DNA from: Moraxella ovis
Lineage (GTDB): Bacteria; Pseudomonadota; Gammaproteobacteria; Pseudomonadales; Moraxellaceae
Length of the DNA stretch: 64,000 nucleotides
Direction of reading: 5' to 3'
Assembly (NCBI RefSeq): GCF_900453105.1
Contig: NZ_UGPW01000001.1
Span: forward strand, 496,001-560,000
The translations under genes and the position numbers were made by a program. Below the pieces are notes generated by a model. The model was not told the origin of the DNA. It worked only from the letters and a program-made list of their open reading frames with translations, and did no database searches. Position 1 is the first letter of the stretch. Every line of letters starts with the position of its first letter. Shown here one piece after another: positions 28,136-36,831 of this stretch.

Positions 28136-28369
28136 CAAATTTATTAAAACTTTGTAACTATTTTTATACCCTGTTTGTCTGTGCAGATTTTGAGTTGATT
28201 GCAGTAAATTTTGGGTTTTTTTTCCGACAAATTTTACTAATTTGACAAGAAAAAATGCTGTTTTCGGTGGGGCTGTTTGTTATAATTTTCTTAATTTTTG
28301 CATGAAGATTTGCACAGTTTGCCTGAATTTGAGATTTTTGGCAAGTGCTAAAAGCCTCTAAGGATAACT

Positions 28370-29086
28370 ATGTCAAGCCGTAAAGAATTATTTGAAATAA
28401 GAGAATCTAAGATTTTACAGACCGCTGAACAGCTGATTTTGGAGTCAGGAGAGGGCGATTTGACGTTAGACAGTCTTGCGCAGCATCTTGATTTGGCGAA
28501 AGGGACGCTTTATAAGCACTTCGCCAGTAAGGATGAGCTTTTGCTTAGAATCTTAATTCATCATGAGTATAAATTATTTATGATGAACAAGACCGCCGAT
28601 GGTGCGGGTGCGGGTGTTGCGCGGATGGTACTTCAGCAATTAAGGCTGCCGCAGCGTGCAATGCTGTTTAATCACATCGAGGAGCGACTTGCCAGCACAT
28701 CATCCGGGCTGAATAAGATTTTTGCAGAATTGTACCAAATCCGACGCGAGCGAATGAAATGTATGCTTGAGATTGCAGAGACCTATCTGAATGAACAGCA
28801 GAGTGCCATGACCGTACGAGATTATATGGCGAGTATTTGGGCGATCGGACAGGGTGGGGCGGGACTGCTTAATTCTAGCTTCTATCAGAGATACCTTGGT
28901 AGTCGTGAGACTTTAAAATATGCGTTCGTCAAGCAGCTGCTTGATTTGCCAAAGTTGTACCCGCTAAGTGACGAACTTGATAGAGATGAGGGTGCGGCAG
29001 ATGGCTATACTAAGGGGGATTTGATACAGGGAAAAGATCAGTCAATCGCCAGTGAAATGCAAGACCAAAGCGCAGTAGGGTTTTAA
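28370..29086 (+). CDS. TetR/AcrR-family transcriptional regulator
   Basis: 238 residues. The N-terminal helix-turn-helix reads LTLDSLAQHLDLAKGTLYKH followed by FASKDELLLRIL, the standard TetR DNA-binding domain (about 14-60). The rest is helical with a variable C-terminal tail of acidic and polar residues. AAGGA precedes the start. It is divergent from the desaturase gene and is the likely repressor of it. Confidence 0.92.
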   Translation: MSSRKELFEIRESKILQTAEQLILESGEGDLTLDSLAQHLDLAKGTLYKHFASKDELLLRILIHHEYKLFMMNKTADGAGAGVARMVLQQLRLPQRAMLFNHIEERLASTSSGLNKIFAELYQIRRERMKCMLEIAETYLNEQQSAMTVRDYMASIWAIGQGGAGLLNSSFYQRYLGSRETLKYAFVKQLLDLPKLYPLSDELDRDEGAADGYTKGDLIQGKDQSIASEMQDQSAVGF

Positions 29087-29095
29087 ATTTAGAAT

Positions 29096-29130
29096 AAACA
29101 AAAGACGCAATGATTTTGCGTCTTTTGTTT
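29096..29130. terminator. Bidirectional terminator after the TetR gene
   Basis: A perfect 15-bp stem (29096-29110 with 29116-29130) and 5-base loop, between convergent genes. Confidence 0.9.
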
Positions 29131-29149
29131 ATTTGGGGATTGATGCCAA

Positions 29150-29687
29150 TTAAGATGCTTGATCGGCAGGTTGAGCCGTCTGTTCGGGTACGTCTTTTTG
29201 GGTGTTTGCCGTGAGGTTGTAGCGGAAACTCTGTTTTTTCACAGTTTAGAGAGTGAATTTTGTCGTTGATGGTAACAGATAGAACGCCCATGTCGCCTTT
29301 TTGGGGCCATTCGTATTTTGAAGTAGGATTGGTTTCGTTCACGAAACGCTTACCTGAACCTGTGGTTGCTGCTATCATCTCAAGACGAGTGTTGTTTAGA
29401 TTCCAAGAGGGTGTATTAACTTTTAGCAATGCTTTATCTTGTTTAGGCAGCTGATGCACCATAACGGCTGCGTCTGACTCACATTGATAGGCTTGCAAAT
29501 TACCTTTGCGCTTGCCATCTTTATGCTTGTGGTGCTTGCCACCATGCTTGTGATGGCCTTTCATGCCTTTATGAGCGTCATGCATTTCGCTGTGTGGATG
29601 GCCATCGACGGCTTAAGTGTTGTTGGTTGCACAACCTGTCATAACCATGGCAGAGACGATACCGCTTACGATCAGTAGTTGATTCAT
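29150..29687 (-). pseudogene. Broken MliC-like lipoprotein (C-type lysozyme inhibitor domain)
   Basis: From an ATG at 29687 the frame encodes a lipoprotein signal (MNQLLIVSGIVSAMVMTGCA), then hits a TAA at 29613-29615, five residues after the lipobox Cys. The same frame continues with a His/Lys/Gly-rich linker and an MliC-like domain: YQCES, SGKRFVNE, a conserved W and LNCEK. A second lesion, one extra base in the CGG at 29223-29225, shifts the end; removing it restores FRYNLTANTQKDVPEQ and a stop at 29150-29152. Intact relatives inhibit lysozyme at the cell surface. Two lesions of different kinds favour real decay. Confidence 0.7.
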
Positions 29688-30023
29688 GATAGTTTCCCCG
29701 AATGATAAGAAGTAAAATATATTTTGATTTTAGGCCTAAATACTAATTCTAAATACTAATGAAGTCTTAAGACCTTAATTTATTCTATCCAAAAATTCAG
29801 ACATGATGTAACGCGTACAGGGAAAATTGTATGAGTGATGTGAAAAATTTTACCCATAAAATTGTAATTAAAGAAAGATATTAGAATTGGGCAAAGTAGG
29901 AAATATCTTATAAAAAGTTGAGCGAGGTTCTCAGGTCGTGTCTTTAGTTTATCATGCGCATGATGATATTTGATGGTATAAAAAAGCGAGCCTTTTGGCT
30001 CGCTTTTTTAATGGTTGTATTGT
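29688..30023. other. Intergenic region with the nhaA terminator
   Basis: About 336 bp, AT-rich. It holds the leader of the MliC-like pseudogene with two CTAAATACTAAT direct repeats near 29740-29760, and the nhaA terminator. No gene was seen. Confidence 0.5.
29980..30009 (-). terminator. Terminator of nhaA
   Basis: A perfect 13-bp stem (29980-29992 with 29997-30009) with a TTTT loop and A/T flanks. Confidence 0.9.
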
Positions 30024-31247
30024 TTACTTTGGTTCGCCTGTGCCTAGGTACATGCCGTCATCTTTAACCAGTGTTGGATGATCGGCGTCTTTAATGTTGG
30101 CACGCAGGATGAGATAGCCCACAACGCCAGAGATAAGTGATCCTAGGATGATACCCAGACGTGGGTCGTAATCGTCTGGAATGCCACCGAATGCTAGACC
30201 TGAGATGAATAACGACATGGTAAAACCAATGCCGCACAGCATAGATACGCCATAGATTTGTTTAATGTTCGTGCCGCTAGGCAGTGCCGCCAGCCCTAGC
30301 TTAAGCACAATAAACACAGGAAGCATGACGCCGATTTGTTTACCAATAAATAAGCCCAATGCAATCCCTAGGGGTACGCCGTGCATCAGTTCGCCCATGT
30401 TCGTACCAGCTAACGAGATACCAGCGTTGGCAAAGGCGAATAGTGGCAAAATACCAAAAGCAACCGTGTTATGTAAGTCGTGTTCTAGCTCTTCTAACGG
30501 TGAATGCTCAGGGTCTTTATTGTTGCGAAGTGGGATAAAGAACGCCAATAACACACCTGCCAATGTGGCATGTACGCCTGATTTTAACATCGCTACCCAT
30601 AGGATAACGCCGATGAGAATGTAAGGGGTTAAGCGGACGACATTTAGACGGTTTAATAAGAATAAGAATGGCAAACAAACCGCGGCGACCGCTAGAGAGA
30701 AGAGTGATAATTCAGAAGTATAAAATAGTGCAATAATGATGATCGCGCCCAAGTCGTCAAAAATCGCAATAGAAACCAAGAATACCTTAAGCGCATTGGG
30801 TACTTTATTACCCAATAAGCTAAGCACACCAATGGCAAAGGCGATGTCGGTGGCGGTAGGGATTGCCCAGCCTTTCATGGCTTCTGCATCGCCATGATTA
30901 AGCCCAAAATATACCAAGGCAGGCGCCATCATGCCACCCATCGCGCACAAGGCGGGGAGTATGATTTGTTTGATGTCCGACAGCTCGCCGATGAGCGCTT
31001 CACGTTTTAACTCAAGACCAACTAAAAAGAAAAATACTGCCATTAAGCCGTCATTAATCCAGTGGTGAGCGTCTTTGGCGATTTCAAAATCACCAATCTG
31101 AATGACAACCGGCGCATGAATAAATGCATTATATAGTTCAGATAAAGGTGAGTTGGCGACGATCATCGCAAGTAAAGCAGCAAAGGCAAGCACAATACCG
31201 CCCGCAGCTTCCAACTCAAAAAAAGATTTTACTCGACTTATCGGCAT
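30024..31247 (-). CDS. nhaA: Na+/H+ antiporter NhaA
   Basis: A 407-residue inner-membrane antiporter with about 12 helices. The paired aspartates of the ion site appear in [12 protein letters not shown], and the unwound-helix segments [17 protein letters not shown] and [11 protein letters not shown] are clear. It expels sodium in exchange for protons and serves pH and salt homeostasis. The length is slightly above the E. coli protein. It is a single gene with its own terminator. Confidence 0.96.
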   Translation of the reverse strand: MPISRVKSFFELEAAGGIVLAFAALLAMIVANSPLSELYNAFIHAPVVIQIGDFEIAKDAHHWINDGLMAVFFFLVGLELKREALIGELSDIKQIILPALCAMGGMMAPALVYFGLNHGDAEAMKGWAIPTATDIAFAIGVLSLLGNKVPNALKVFLVSIAIFDDLGAIIIIALFYTSELSLFSLAVAAVCLPFLFLLNRLNVVRLTPYILIGVILWVAMLKSGVHATLAGVLLAFFIPLRNNKDPEHSPLEELEHDLHNTVAFGILPLFAFANAGISLAGTNMGELMHGVPLGIALGLFIGKQIGVMLPVFIVLKLGLAALPSGTNIKQIYGVSMLCGIGFTMSLFISGLAFGGIPDDYDPRLGIILGSLISGVVGYLILRANIKDADHPTLVKDDGMYLGTGEPK

Positions 31248-31496
31248 GGTTATTGTCTCTTTTTTGGCTGTGAGTTTTGATTGATAAAATTAAAGTAATC
31301 CAGGAAATATATCATAAATACTAATAGGGTTAAAGGTTTTTTATTATTTTTGTGTTAAAGCTTTGTAAGGAGTTGAGTGTTGGCTATTTGAATTTTTAAT
31401 CTATTATCAAGGAGTGTTTTAAAATAATTAATGGATGTGCTGGGCTAATTACTTTATTTAAAGTAATTTTTATAAATTGTATTTTGATTTCCGTGT

Positions 31497-31914
31497 CTGT
31501 ATCGGTACAGGCGTGAGTGTACAACCTTATGCCTTTGTTAACCATCAGCAGTACAAAAACGGTGGTAGCTTCAATGACGGTCTTAACATTGTTAACGACA
31601 TCGAAGCAAAACAAACTCAGGTAGGTGTGGGTGCTGATATGGTGTTCCAAGCAACACCTGCTCTACAGCTTACTGGTGGTGTGCAAGTAGCTCACGCTGT
31701 TAGCCGTGACACCAACCTAGACACTCGCTATGTTGGTACAGCGACAGATGTACAGTATGGCACTTGGGATACTGACAAAACCAAATGGTCAGCCAAGGTT
31801 GGTGCTAACTATAATGTGACACCAAACAGCCAAGTGGGTCTAAACTACAGCTACACAGGTAGTGGCGATTCAGATGCTTCTCAGGTAGGTCTAAGCTTTA
31901 CCAGCAAGTTCTAA
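31497..31914 (+). pseudogene. Orphan C-terminal fragment of an autotransporter beta-barrel
   Basis: About 139 residues matching the last strands of an autotransporter (type V) barrel: alternating strand patterns such as QTQVGVGADMVFQ, SAKVGANYNVT and SQVGLNYSYTG, and a C-terminal phenylalanine (SFTSKF), the BamA recognition signal. There is no signal peptide, passenger domain or full 12-strand barrel. Homology seems to begin abruptly near 31497 after an AT-rich stretch. A frame start at 31477 is only a TTG without a ribosome site. It is probably a remnant left by deletion, or a recombination reservoir. Confidence 0.65.
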
Positions 31915-31931
31915 TTCATTAATAAGGCAAC

Positions 31932-31965
31932 AAAAAACAGCACAATTTCGGTTGTGCTGTTTTTT
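31932..31965. terminator. Bidirectional terminator
   Basis: A perfect 14-bp stem (31932-31945 with 31952-31965) with a TTTCGG loop and T-run, between the barrel fragment and the symporter gene. Confidence 0.9.
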
Positions 31966-31985
31966 TGATTTTCAAATATCAACAA

Positions 31986-33266
31986 TCAAGAATCCCACAC
32001 TTCTTTATCCAACGTATTTTCTTGTTTGGCGACAGTTACCACCCCTGCGATATCGCCCCCAACGTTTAGGGCGGTGCGTCCCATATCAAGCAAGGCATCA
32101 ACGCCCAAAATCATGCCATAGGCAATCGCCACCGCCGAGCCAGCTTCCACAGGCAAGCCAATGGATTCTAGCACCATAAGTAGCATAATTGCCCCTGCCC
32201 CTGGCACACCTGCTGTCCCAATCGCCCCAAGCACGGCAGTCATCGTGATGGTCAGCATTTGCGAGCCGTCAAGCGGTACACCCACCGCATTGGCGATAAA
32301 AATCGCACACACGCCAAGATAGACAGTCGTGCCGTCCATGTTCATCGTCGAGCCGACAGGTAAGCCAAAACTATAAATGTTCTTAGGCACGCCCATGCTT
32401 TGCGATGACTGGATAGATACAGGTAAGGTTGCCCCCGATGAGCGGGTTACAAAGCCTGTGATAAGGGCAGGGCGAGCTTTTTTCAAAAAGACAAGTGGGG
32501 AGAGCTTCATCAACGCACAAATCACGCAGTACACCAGTAGGATTTGCATGATAAAGCCGACATAAACAGTTGCCGTAACGCTTGCCAAAGAGCCAAAAGC
32601 GGTTGCCCCATTTTTTGAAAAAACAATAAAAATCAACGCAAACACGCCAATCGGAGCGTACTGCATGACCCAGCCGACAATCTTAAACATCGCTTGGCTA
32701 ACCCCGTCCACAAAATAAAACACGGTATCCGAGCTTTTTTTGATATTCTCATCATCGCTATCACGCCCAAAGGCAAGGGCGATGCCAAATATCAAACAAA
32801 AGAAAATCATGGGCAAAACTTGACCGCTACTAATCACACCGATTGGGTTCGTGGGGACGATTTCAAGCAGGATTTGAAGCATGCTTGGGGCTTCGGCGGT
32901 TTTGCCTTCGCTTGCGGTGTCGGTGATGAGTTCTAGCCCCAAACCAGGGTTAAAGAGCTTGCCCACGCCAAGCCCGATGATAATGGCAAAAATGGACGTA
33001 ATGGTATAATAAATGAGCGTTTTTATGCCGATACGCCCAAGCTGGGCAGGCGTGATTGAGCTTGCCCCCACGATGAGCGTGGACGCAATGACAGGAATGA
33101 CAATCATCTTTAACAGACGAATGAACAGCTCGCCAATGGGCGATAAAATGCTAATGGCGGTTTGGGCGTTTTGAAATATGATGCCGCAGATTGAGCCTAG
33201 GATTAAGCCGATTAGGATTCTTAATAATAAGTTTGGCTTAAAATACCATGAAAAAAGTTTTGACAT
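31986..33266 (-). CDS. Dicarboxylate/amino-acid:cation symporter (DAACS/GltP family)
   Basis: A 426-residue transporter with eight membrane helices and two re-entrant loops. The family motif GSTMNMDGTTVY and the serine-rich TRSSGATLPVSIQSS hairpin are present. It imports acidic amino acids or C4-dicarboxylates with sodium or protons; the exact substrate cannot be told. It is a single gene sharing a bidirectional terminator with the barrel fragment. Confidence 0.93.
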   Translation of the reverse strand: MSKLFSWYFKPNLLLRILIGLILGSICGIIFQNAQTAISILSPIGELFIRLLKMIVIPVIASTLIVGASSITPAQLGRIGIKTLIYYTITSIFAIIIGLGVGKLFNPGLGLELITDTASEGKTAEAPSMLQILLEIVPTNPIGVISSGQVLPMIFFCLIFGIALAFGRDSDDENIKKSSDTVFYFVDGVSQAMFKIVGWVMQYAPIGVFALIFIVFSKNGATAFGSLASVTATVYVGFIMQILLVYCVICALMKLSPLVFLKKARPALITGFVTRSSGATLPVSIQSSQSMGVPKNIYSFGLPVGSTMNMDGTTVYLGVCAIFIANAVGVPLDGSQMLTITMTAVLGAIGTAGVPGAGAIMLLMVLESIGLPVEAGSAVAIAYGMILGVDALLDMGRTALNVGGDIAGVVTVAKQENTLDKEVWDS

Positions 33267-33393
33267 TGAAATGCCCTATGTGAATGATAACTAAAAATAA
33301 CAAAAATTTGCGTATTTTAACATAAAAAGGATTTTTTGGAATAAATTATGATAAAATAAGTTTTTGTGATAAAACTTAAAATAAAGGCAATTT

Positions 33394-34143
33394 ATGGAGC
33401 TCACCACTCAGCTTATTTCCATGCTCTTTTTTGTGGCGTTATTTGCAGGGTTTATTGATGCCATGGCAGGCGGGGGCGGACTTTTGACCATTCCCGCCTT
33501 GCTTTTGACAGGCATGAACCCTGTGGCGGTGCTTGCCACCAACAAATTACAAGCCTGTGCAGGGTCATTCTCGGCAAGTGTTACCATGATAAAAAAGGGG
33601 CTTATTTATCCTAAGATGATGAAAATTGCCCTGATTATGGCGTTTATTGGCTCAGGCGTAGGGACAATTTTAGTACAGCTCTCGCCACCTGAATTTTTAC
33701 AAAAGGCATTGCCCTTTGTCATCGGGGCTGTGGGGATTTATACGCTGTTTAGCCCCAATTTAGGTAAGTTAGAGACCATGCCCAAAATGAGTCAAAAGTT
33801 ATATGAACGTACTATCGCTCCACTCATCGGGCTGTATGACGGCTATTTTGGACCGGGGACGGGGACGTTTTTTAGTCTGTCGCAAGTTGTGCTTCGTGGG
33901 CGTGATTTGGTGCAAGCCACCGCTCGAGCCAAGCTGTTAAATTTTGCCACCAACATTGCGTCTTTGATTTTCTTTATTCTAGGTGGTCAAGTGGTGTGGG
34001 TTGTGGGGCTTGTCATGATGGCGGGGCAGCTAGTCGGAGCGTATCTGGGCTCGCACATGGTCGTTAAGGGCGGGGCAAAATTTATCCGCCCTGTGATTGT
34101 GGTGGTGTGCTTTTGCATGGTGGCAAAATTGGTCTGGGGATGA
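33394..34143 (+). CDS. TSUP-family (TauE/SafE) membrane transporter
   Basis: A 249-residue, about 8-helix protein. The N-terminal GFIDAMAGGGGLLTIPALLL and the mid-protein LIGLYDGYFGPGTGTFF are the two repeats of the YfcA/TSUP family, which export sulfur-containing anions or organic acids. It is followed after two bases by the DUF1697 gene. Confidence 0.9.
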   Translation: MELTTQLISMLFFVALFAGFIDAMAGGGGLLTIPALLLTGMNPVAVLATNKLQACAGSFSASVTMIKKGLIYPKMMKIALIMAFIGSGVGTILVQLSPPEFLQKALPFVIGAVGIYTLFSPNLGKLETMPKMSQKLYERTIAPLIGLYDGYFGPGTGTFFSLSQVVLRGRDLVQATARAKLLNFATNIASLIFFILGGQVVWVVGLVMMAGQLVGAYLGSHMVVKGGAKFIRPVIVVVCFCMVAKLVWG

Positions 34144-34145
34144 TT

Positions 34146-34684
34146 ATGAGTGCGAATGATATGACCAGATATGCTTTGCTGCTGCGCGGTGTGAATATGA
34201 TGGGCAAAAATACCCTAGTCATGAGTCGATTCGTTCAGGATCTGACAGGGCTTGGGCTATATAATGTCAGCCATTATATTAATAGTGGTAATGTGTTTTT
34301 TGATAGCAATAGGGCTGTGGTTGATTTATATGCTTGTATTCAAGAGTGCTTAGCAGAAAAGCATGGCTGGGTGTGGATTTTGTTTTGGTGTCGTCAGATG
34401 TTTTACATGACGAATGGCGTAATTTACCAGCTTTTTGGCATGATGATAATCTAAAAAAAGAAGTGCTATTTTTTATGCCAAACTTCGATGTTGATGGTTT
34501 TGTTGCCTCGGTGAGCGATTGGCAGTTAAAGAATGAGTGTTTGTATATTGGCAAAACCGCTATTTTTTGGGCGAGTGCTAAGAATGGTAGTGTTTATCGG
34601 CATGAGCTGATCAAACCAAAACTATTGAAAAACCTAAGCATCAGAAATGCTAAAACCTTTAATGCAATTTTTGACTTTTTGTAA
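34146..34684 (+). pseudogene. DUF1697 gene with a single-base frameshift
   Basis: The first frame gives MTRYALLLRGVNMMGKNTLV and YNVSHYINSGNVFFDS, typical of DUF1697, then goes out of frame near 34370 and stops at 34454. A frame shifted by -1 carries the rest (VDFVLVSSDVLHDEWRNLPA and onward) to a stop at 34684. Together they make a full-length DUF1697 protein of about 180 residues. The function of DUF1697 is unknown. Real lesion and sequencing error cannot be told apart here. Confidence 0.7.
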
Positions 34685-34749
34685 TGATGGTGTTTAAGTT
34701 TTGGCATCGGTTGGGTTTTTTAGTATAATGAACCACTTTATCTTAAAAT

Positions 34750-35997
34750 ATGCCAAATCTCATGAATGCTCCCAGCACTCCCAAAATCCTACTTGTCATA
34801 ACAGGTGGTATCTCCGCCTATAAATCCGCTATCCTTGCTCGCTTACTTATGAAAGCAGGTTGCAGTGTGCGTGTGATGATGACGGATGGGGCGTGCGAGT
34901 TTATCACGCCTTTGACCTTGCAAGCTTTGACAGGCAACGAAGTCCATACCAAGCTGCTGGACGATGAAGCCGAACGTGGCATGGGACATATTGAGCTTGC
35001 CAAATGGGCGGACATGGTTGTCATCGCCCCTGCCAGTGCCAACACGATTGGCAAGCTCGCCCACGGACTTGCCGACAACCTTGTAACCACTGTCGCCCTT
35101 GCCACCACCGCCCCCATTGTCATCGTGCCTGCTATGAATCAGGCGATGTACGCCCACGCCATTGTCCAAGACAATCTTGCCAAACTTACCCGTTTTGGCT
35201 ACACCGTGCTGAACCCCGATAGCGGTGAGCAGGCGTGTGGTGATGTGGGGGCAGGGCGATTGCCTGAGCCTGATGATTTGTGCGATCGGATTTTGACGCT
35301 CCTTGCCAAACGCCAAACGCCCCAAGCCTTACACGGCAAAAAAGTCATCATCACCGCAGGGGCGACCATTGAAGCCATTGACCCCGTGCGATTTTTATCC
35401 AACCATTCCACTGGCAAAATGGGCTTTGCCATTGCTCGGGCGTGTGTGAACGCAGGGGCGGACGTTACCCTGGTAGCAGGGCGGGCAGTGCATTTGCCAA
35501 CCCCTTTTGGGGCAAAACGGCTGACGGTTGGCAATGCCAATGATATGCTCACCGCCTGCCAGTCGGTGATGACGAACGACAGCGACACCATTTTCATCGC
35601 CACCGCTGCCGTGGCGGATTATAAGGTCAAGAGCATTGCCACCCAAAAAATCAAAAAAACATCCGACCAAGACGACTTGATCTTAGAGCTTATTAAAAAC
35701 CCCGACATTTTGGCAACGATGAGCCACACCTTTCCAAGCGCTATCATGGTAGGCTTTGCCGCCGAGACCCAAGACACCGAAAATTACGCTCGCACCAAAC
35801 TTACCGCCAAAAATTTGGACATGATAGCGGTAAATGACGTATCGGACAAAAGTATCGGCTTTGGTTCGGACAATAACGCCATGACGGTGTTTTTTGCCGA
35901 GCGGTATGGCAGGGACAAGCTGGTCTTGGATAAAGACAGTAAAGACAATATCGCAGCACGCATCGTTGATGCCATTGGTGGCGTGTTGGGTCGTTAG
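34750..35997 (+). CDS. coaBC: Bifunctional phosphopantothenoylcysteine decarboxylase/synthetase
   Basis: A 415-residue fusion making 4'-phosphopantetheine for coenzyme A. The N-terminal flavoprotein (CoaC, about 1-190) has ITGGISAYKSAILARLL and PAMNQAMY. The C-terminal synthetase (CoaB) has ITAGATIEAIDPVRFLSNHS, GFAAET and AVNDVS. The start may be 34750 or the Met four codons later. The next TSUP gene begins 3 bases after the stop, indicating one transcript. Confidence 0.95.
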   Translation: MPNLMNAPSTPKILLVITGGISAYKSAILARLLMKAGCSVRVMMTDGACEFITPLTLQALTGNEVHTKLLDDEAERGMGHIELAKWADMVVIAPASANTIGKLAHGLADNLVTTVALATTAPIVIVPAMNQAMYAHAIVQDNLAKLTRFGYTVLNPDSGEQACGDVGAGRLPEPDDLCDRILTLLAKRQTPQALHGKKVIITAGATIEAIDPVRFLSNHSTGKMGFAIARACVNAGADVTLVAGRAVHLPTPFGAKRLTVGNANDMLTACQSVMTNDSDTIFIATAAVADYKVKSIATQKIKKTSDQDDLILELIKNPDILATMSHTFPSAIMVGFAAETQDTENYARTKLTAKNLDMIAVNDVSDKSIGFGSDNNAMTVFFAERYGRDKLVLDKDSKDNIAARIVDAIGGVLGR

Positions 35998-36000
35998 ACG

Positions 36001-36771
36001 ATGAGAGCGCTAAGCCTTGAGATCTGGATTCTTGCGCTATTTTTGGTGGCGAGCATTCTGCATGGCATTGCAGGCATGGGCTTTCCGCTTATCACGATCG
36101 GCGCGCTTAGCTCGCCATTTGGTCTGACCGATGCGATCATTATCGTGTTGGTGCCAACCGCGGTGCTCAATCTCATCGCTTGGCTCAGTGGTCAAGGTAG
36201 CGCTTGGTATAACTTCACACATTATCTCAAGAAATACTGGGCGCTCATCGTCGTATCTGTCATCGGCAGTGCGCTTGGAGCTTATCTGCTGTTGGTAATG
36301 AATTCGGCATATCTGATGCTGGCATTATCGGTGGTGGTGCTTTGGTATGCCATCACAAGCCTGATGGGCAAGAAGATTGTCCTGCCTGATACTTTAGGCT
36401 CGCTCATCACTATTGGCTTTATCGCGGGGGTGATCGGTGGTGCAACGAATGCGATGTCGTCAGTCTTGCTCATGTATCTGCTATCCATCAGTGATGATAA
36501 GCACACCATCATCAAGCTTGGGAATTTATGCTATTTTGTCAATAAGCTCGTGCAGTTCGTCGTGCTAAAAGACATTATTTTCACCGTTCCTGCGCAGACG
36601 TGGGGTGTGATTGGTGTATTGACGGTGCTGTCTGTGATTGGCATCATCATCGGCGGACGACTGGGTGGGTATCTGCCTAAGGATAAATTCCGTTTGATGA
36701 TTTTGGTGATTTTGCTATTATTAGGTATTAAAGTTGGCTGGCAGGGTGTTAGCATGCTTATGACGGGCTAA
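36001..36771 (+). CDS. TSUP-family (TauE/SafE) membrane transporter
   Basis: 256 residues with about 8 helices. The N-terminal LHGIAGMGFPLITIGALS and GVIGGATNAMSSVLLMYLL are the family repeats. It differs clearly from the TSUP protein at 33.4 kb. It is tightly linked to coaBC, although a functional link is not obvious. Export of sulfur compounds would fit cysteine-based CoA synthesis, but that is speculative. Confidence 0.88.
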   Translation: MRALSLEIWILALFLVASILHGIAGMGFPLITIGALSSPFGLTDAIIIVLVPTAVLNLIAWLSGQGSAWYNFTHYLKKYWALIVVSVIGSALGAYLLLVMNSAYLMLALSVVVLWYAITSLMGKKIVLPDTLGSLITIGFIAGVIGGATNAMSSVLLMYLLSISDDKHTIIKLGNLCYFVNKLVQFVVLKDIIFTVPAQTWGVIGVLTVLSVIGIIIGGRLGGYLPKDKFRLMILVILLLLGIKVGWQGVSMLMTG

Positions 36772-36831
36772 TATTAGATGTAAATTGTGATTATTGAGTC
36801 ATTTATAGATTGAAATGAAAAGAGAGTTGTT

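Larger units (their letters stand above)
27992..28369. other. Divergent regulatory region, 378 bp
   Basis: It lies between the desaturase and TetR genes. It contains the minus-strand desaturase promoter and operator (28095-28135). The remainder is AT-rich, with T-runs near 28215. No gene was seen. Confidence 0.6.

Noticed and set aside
29010..29585. An independent His/Lys-rich 191-residue gene
   Set aside because: It is the middle of the broken MliC-like lipoprotein read from an internal Met and through a frameshift; the true ends lie in the corrected frame.
34818..35670. Several overlapping minus-strand frames of 90-160 codons within coaBC
   Set aside because: High GC at third positions of coaBC creates open antisense frames; coaBC itself is unmistakable.
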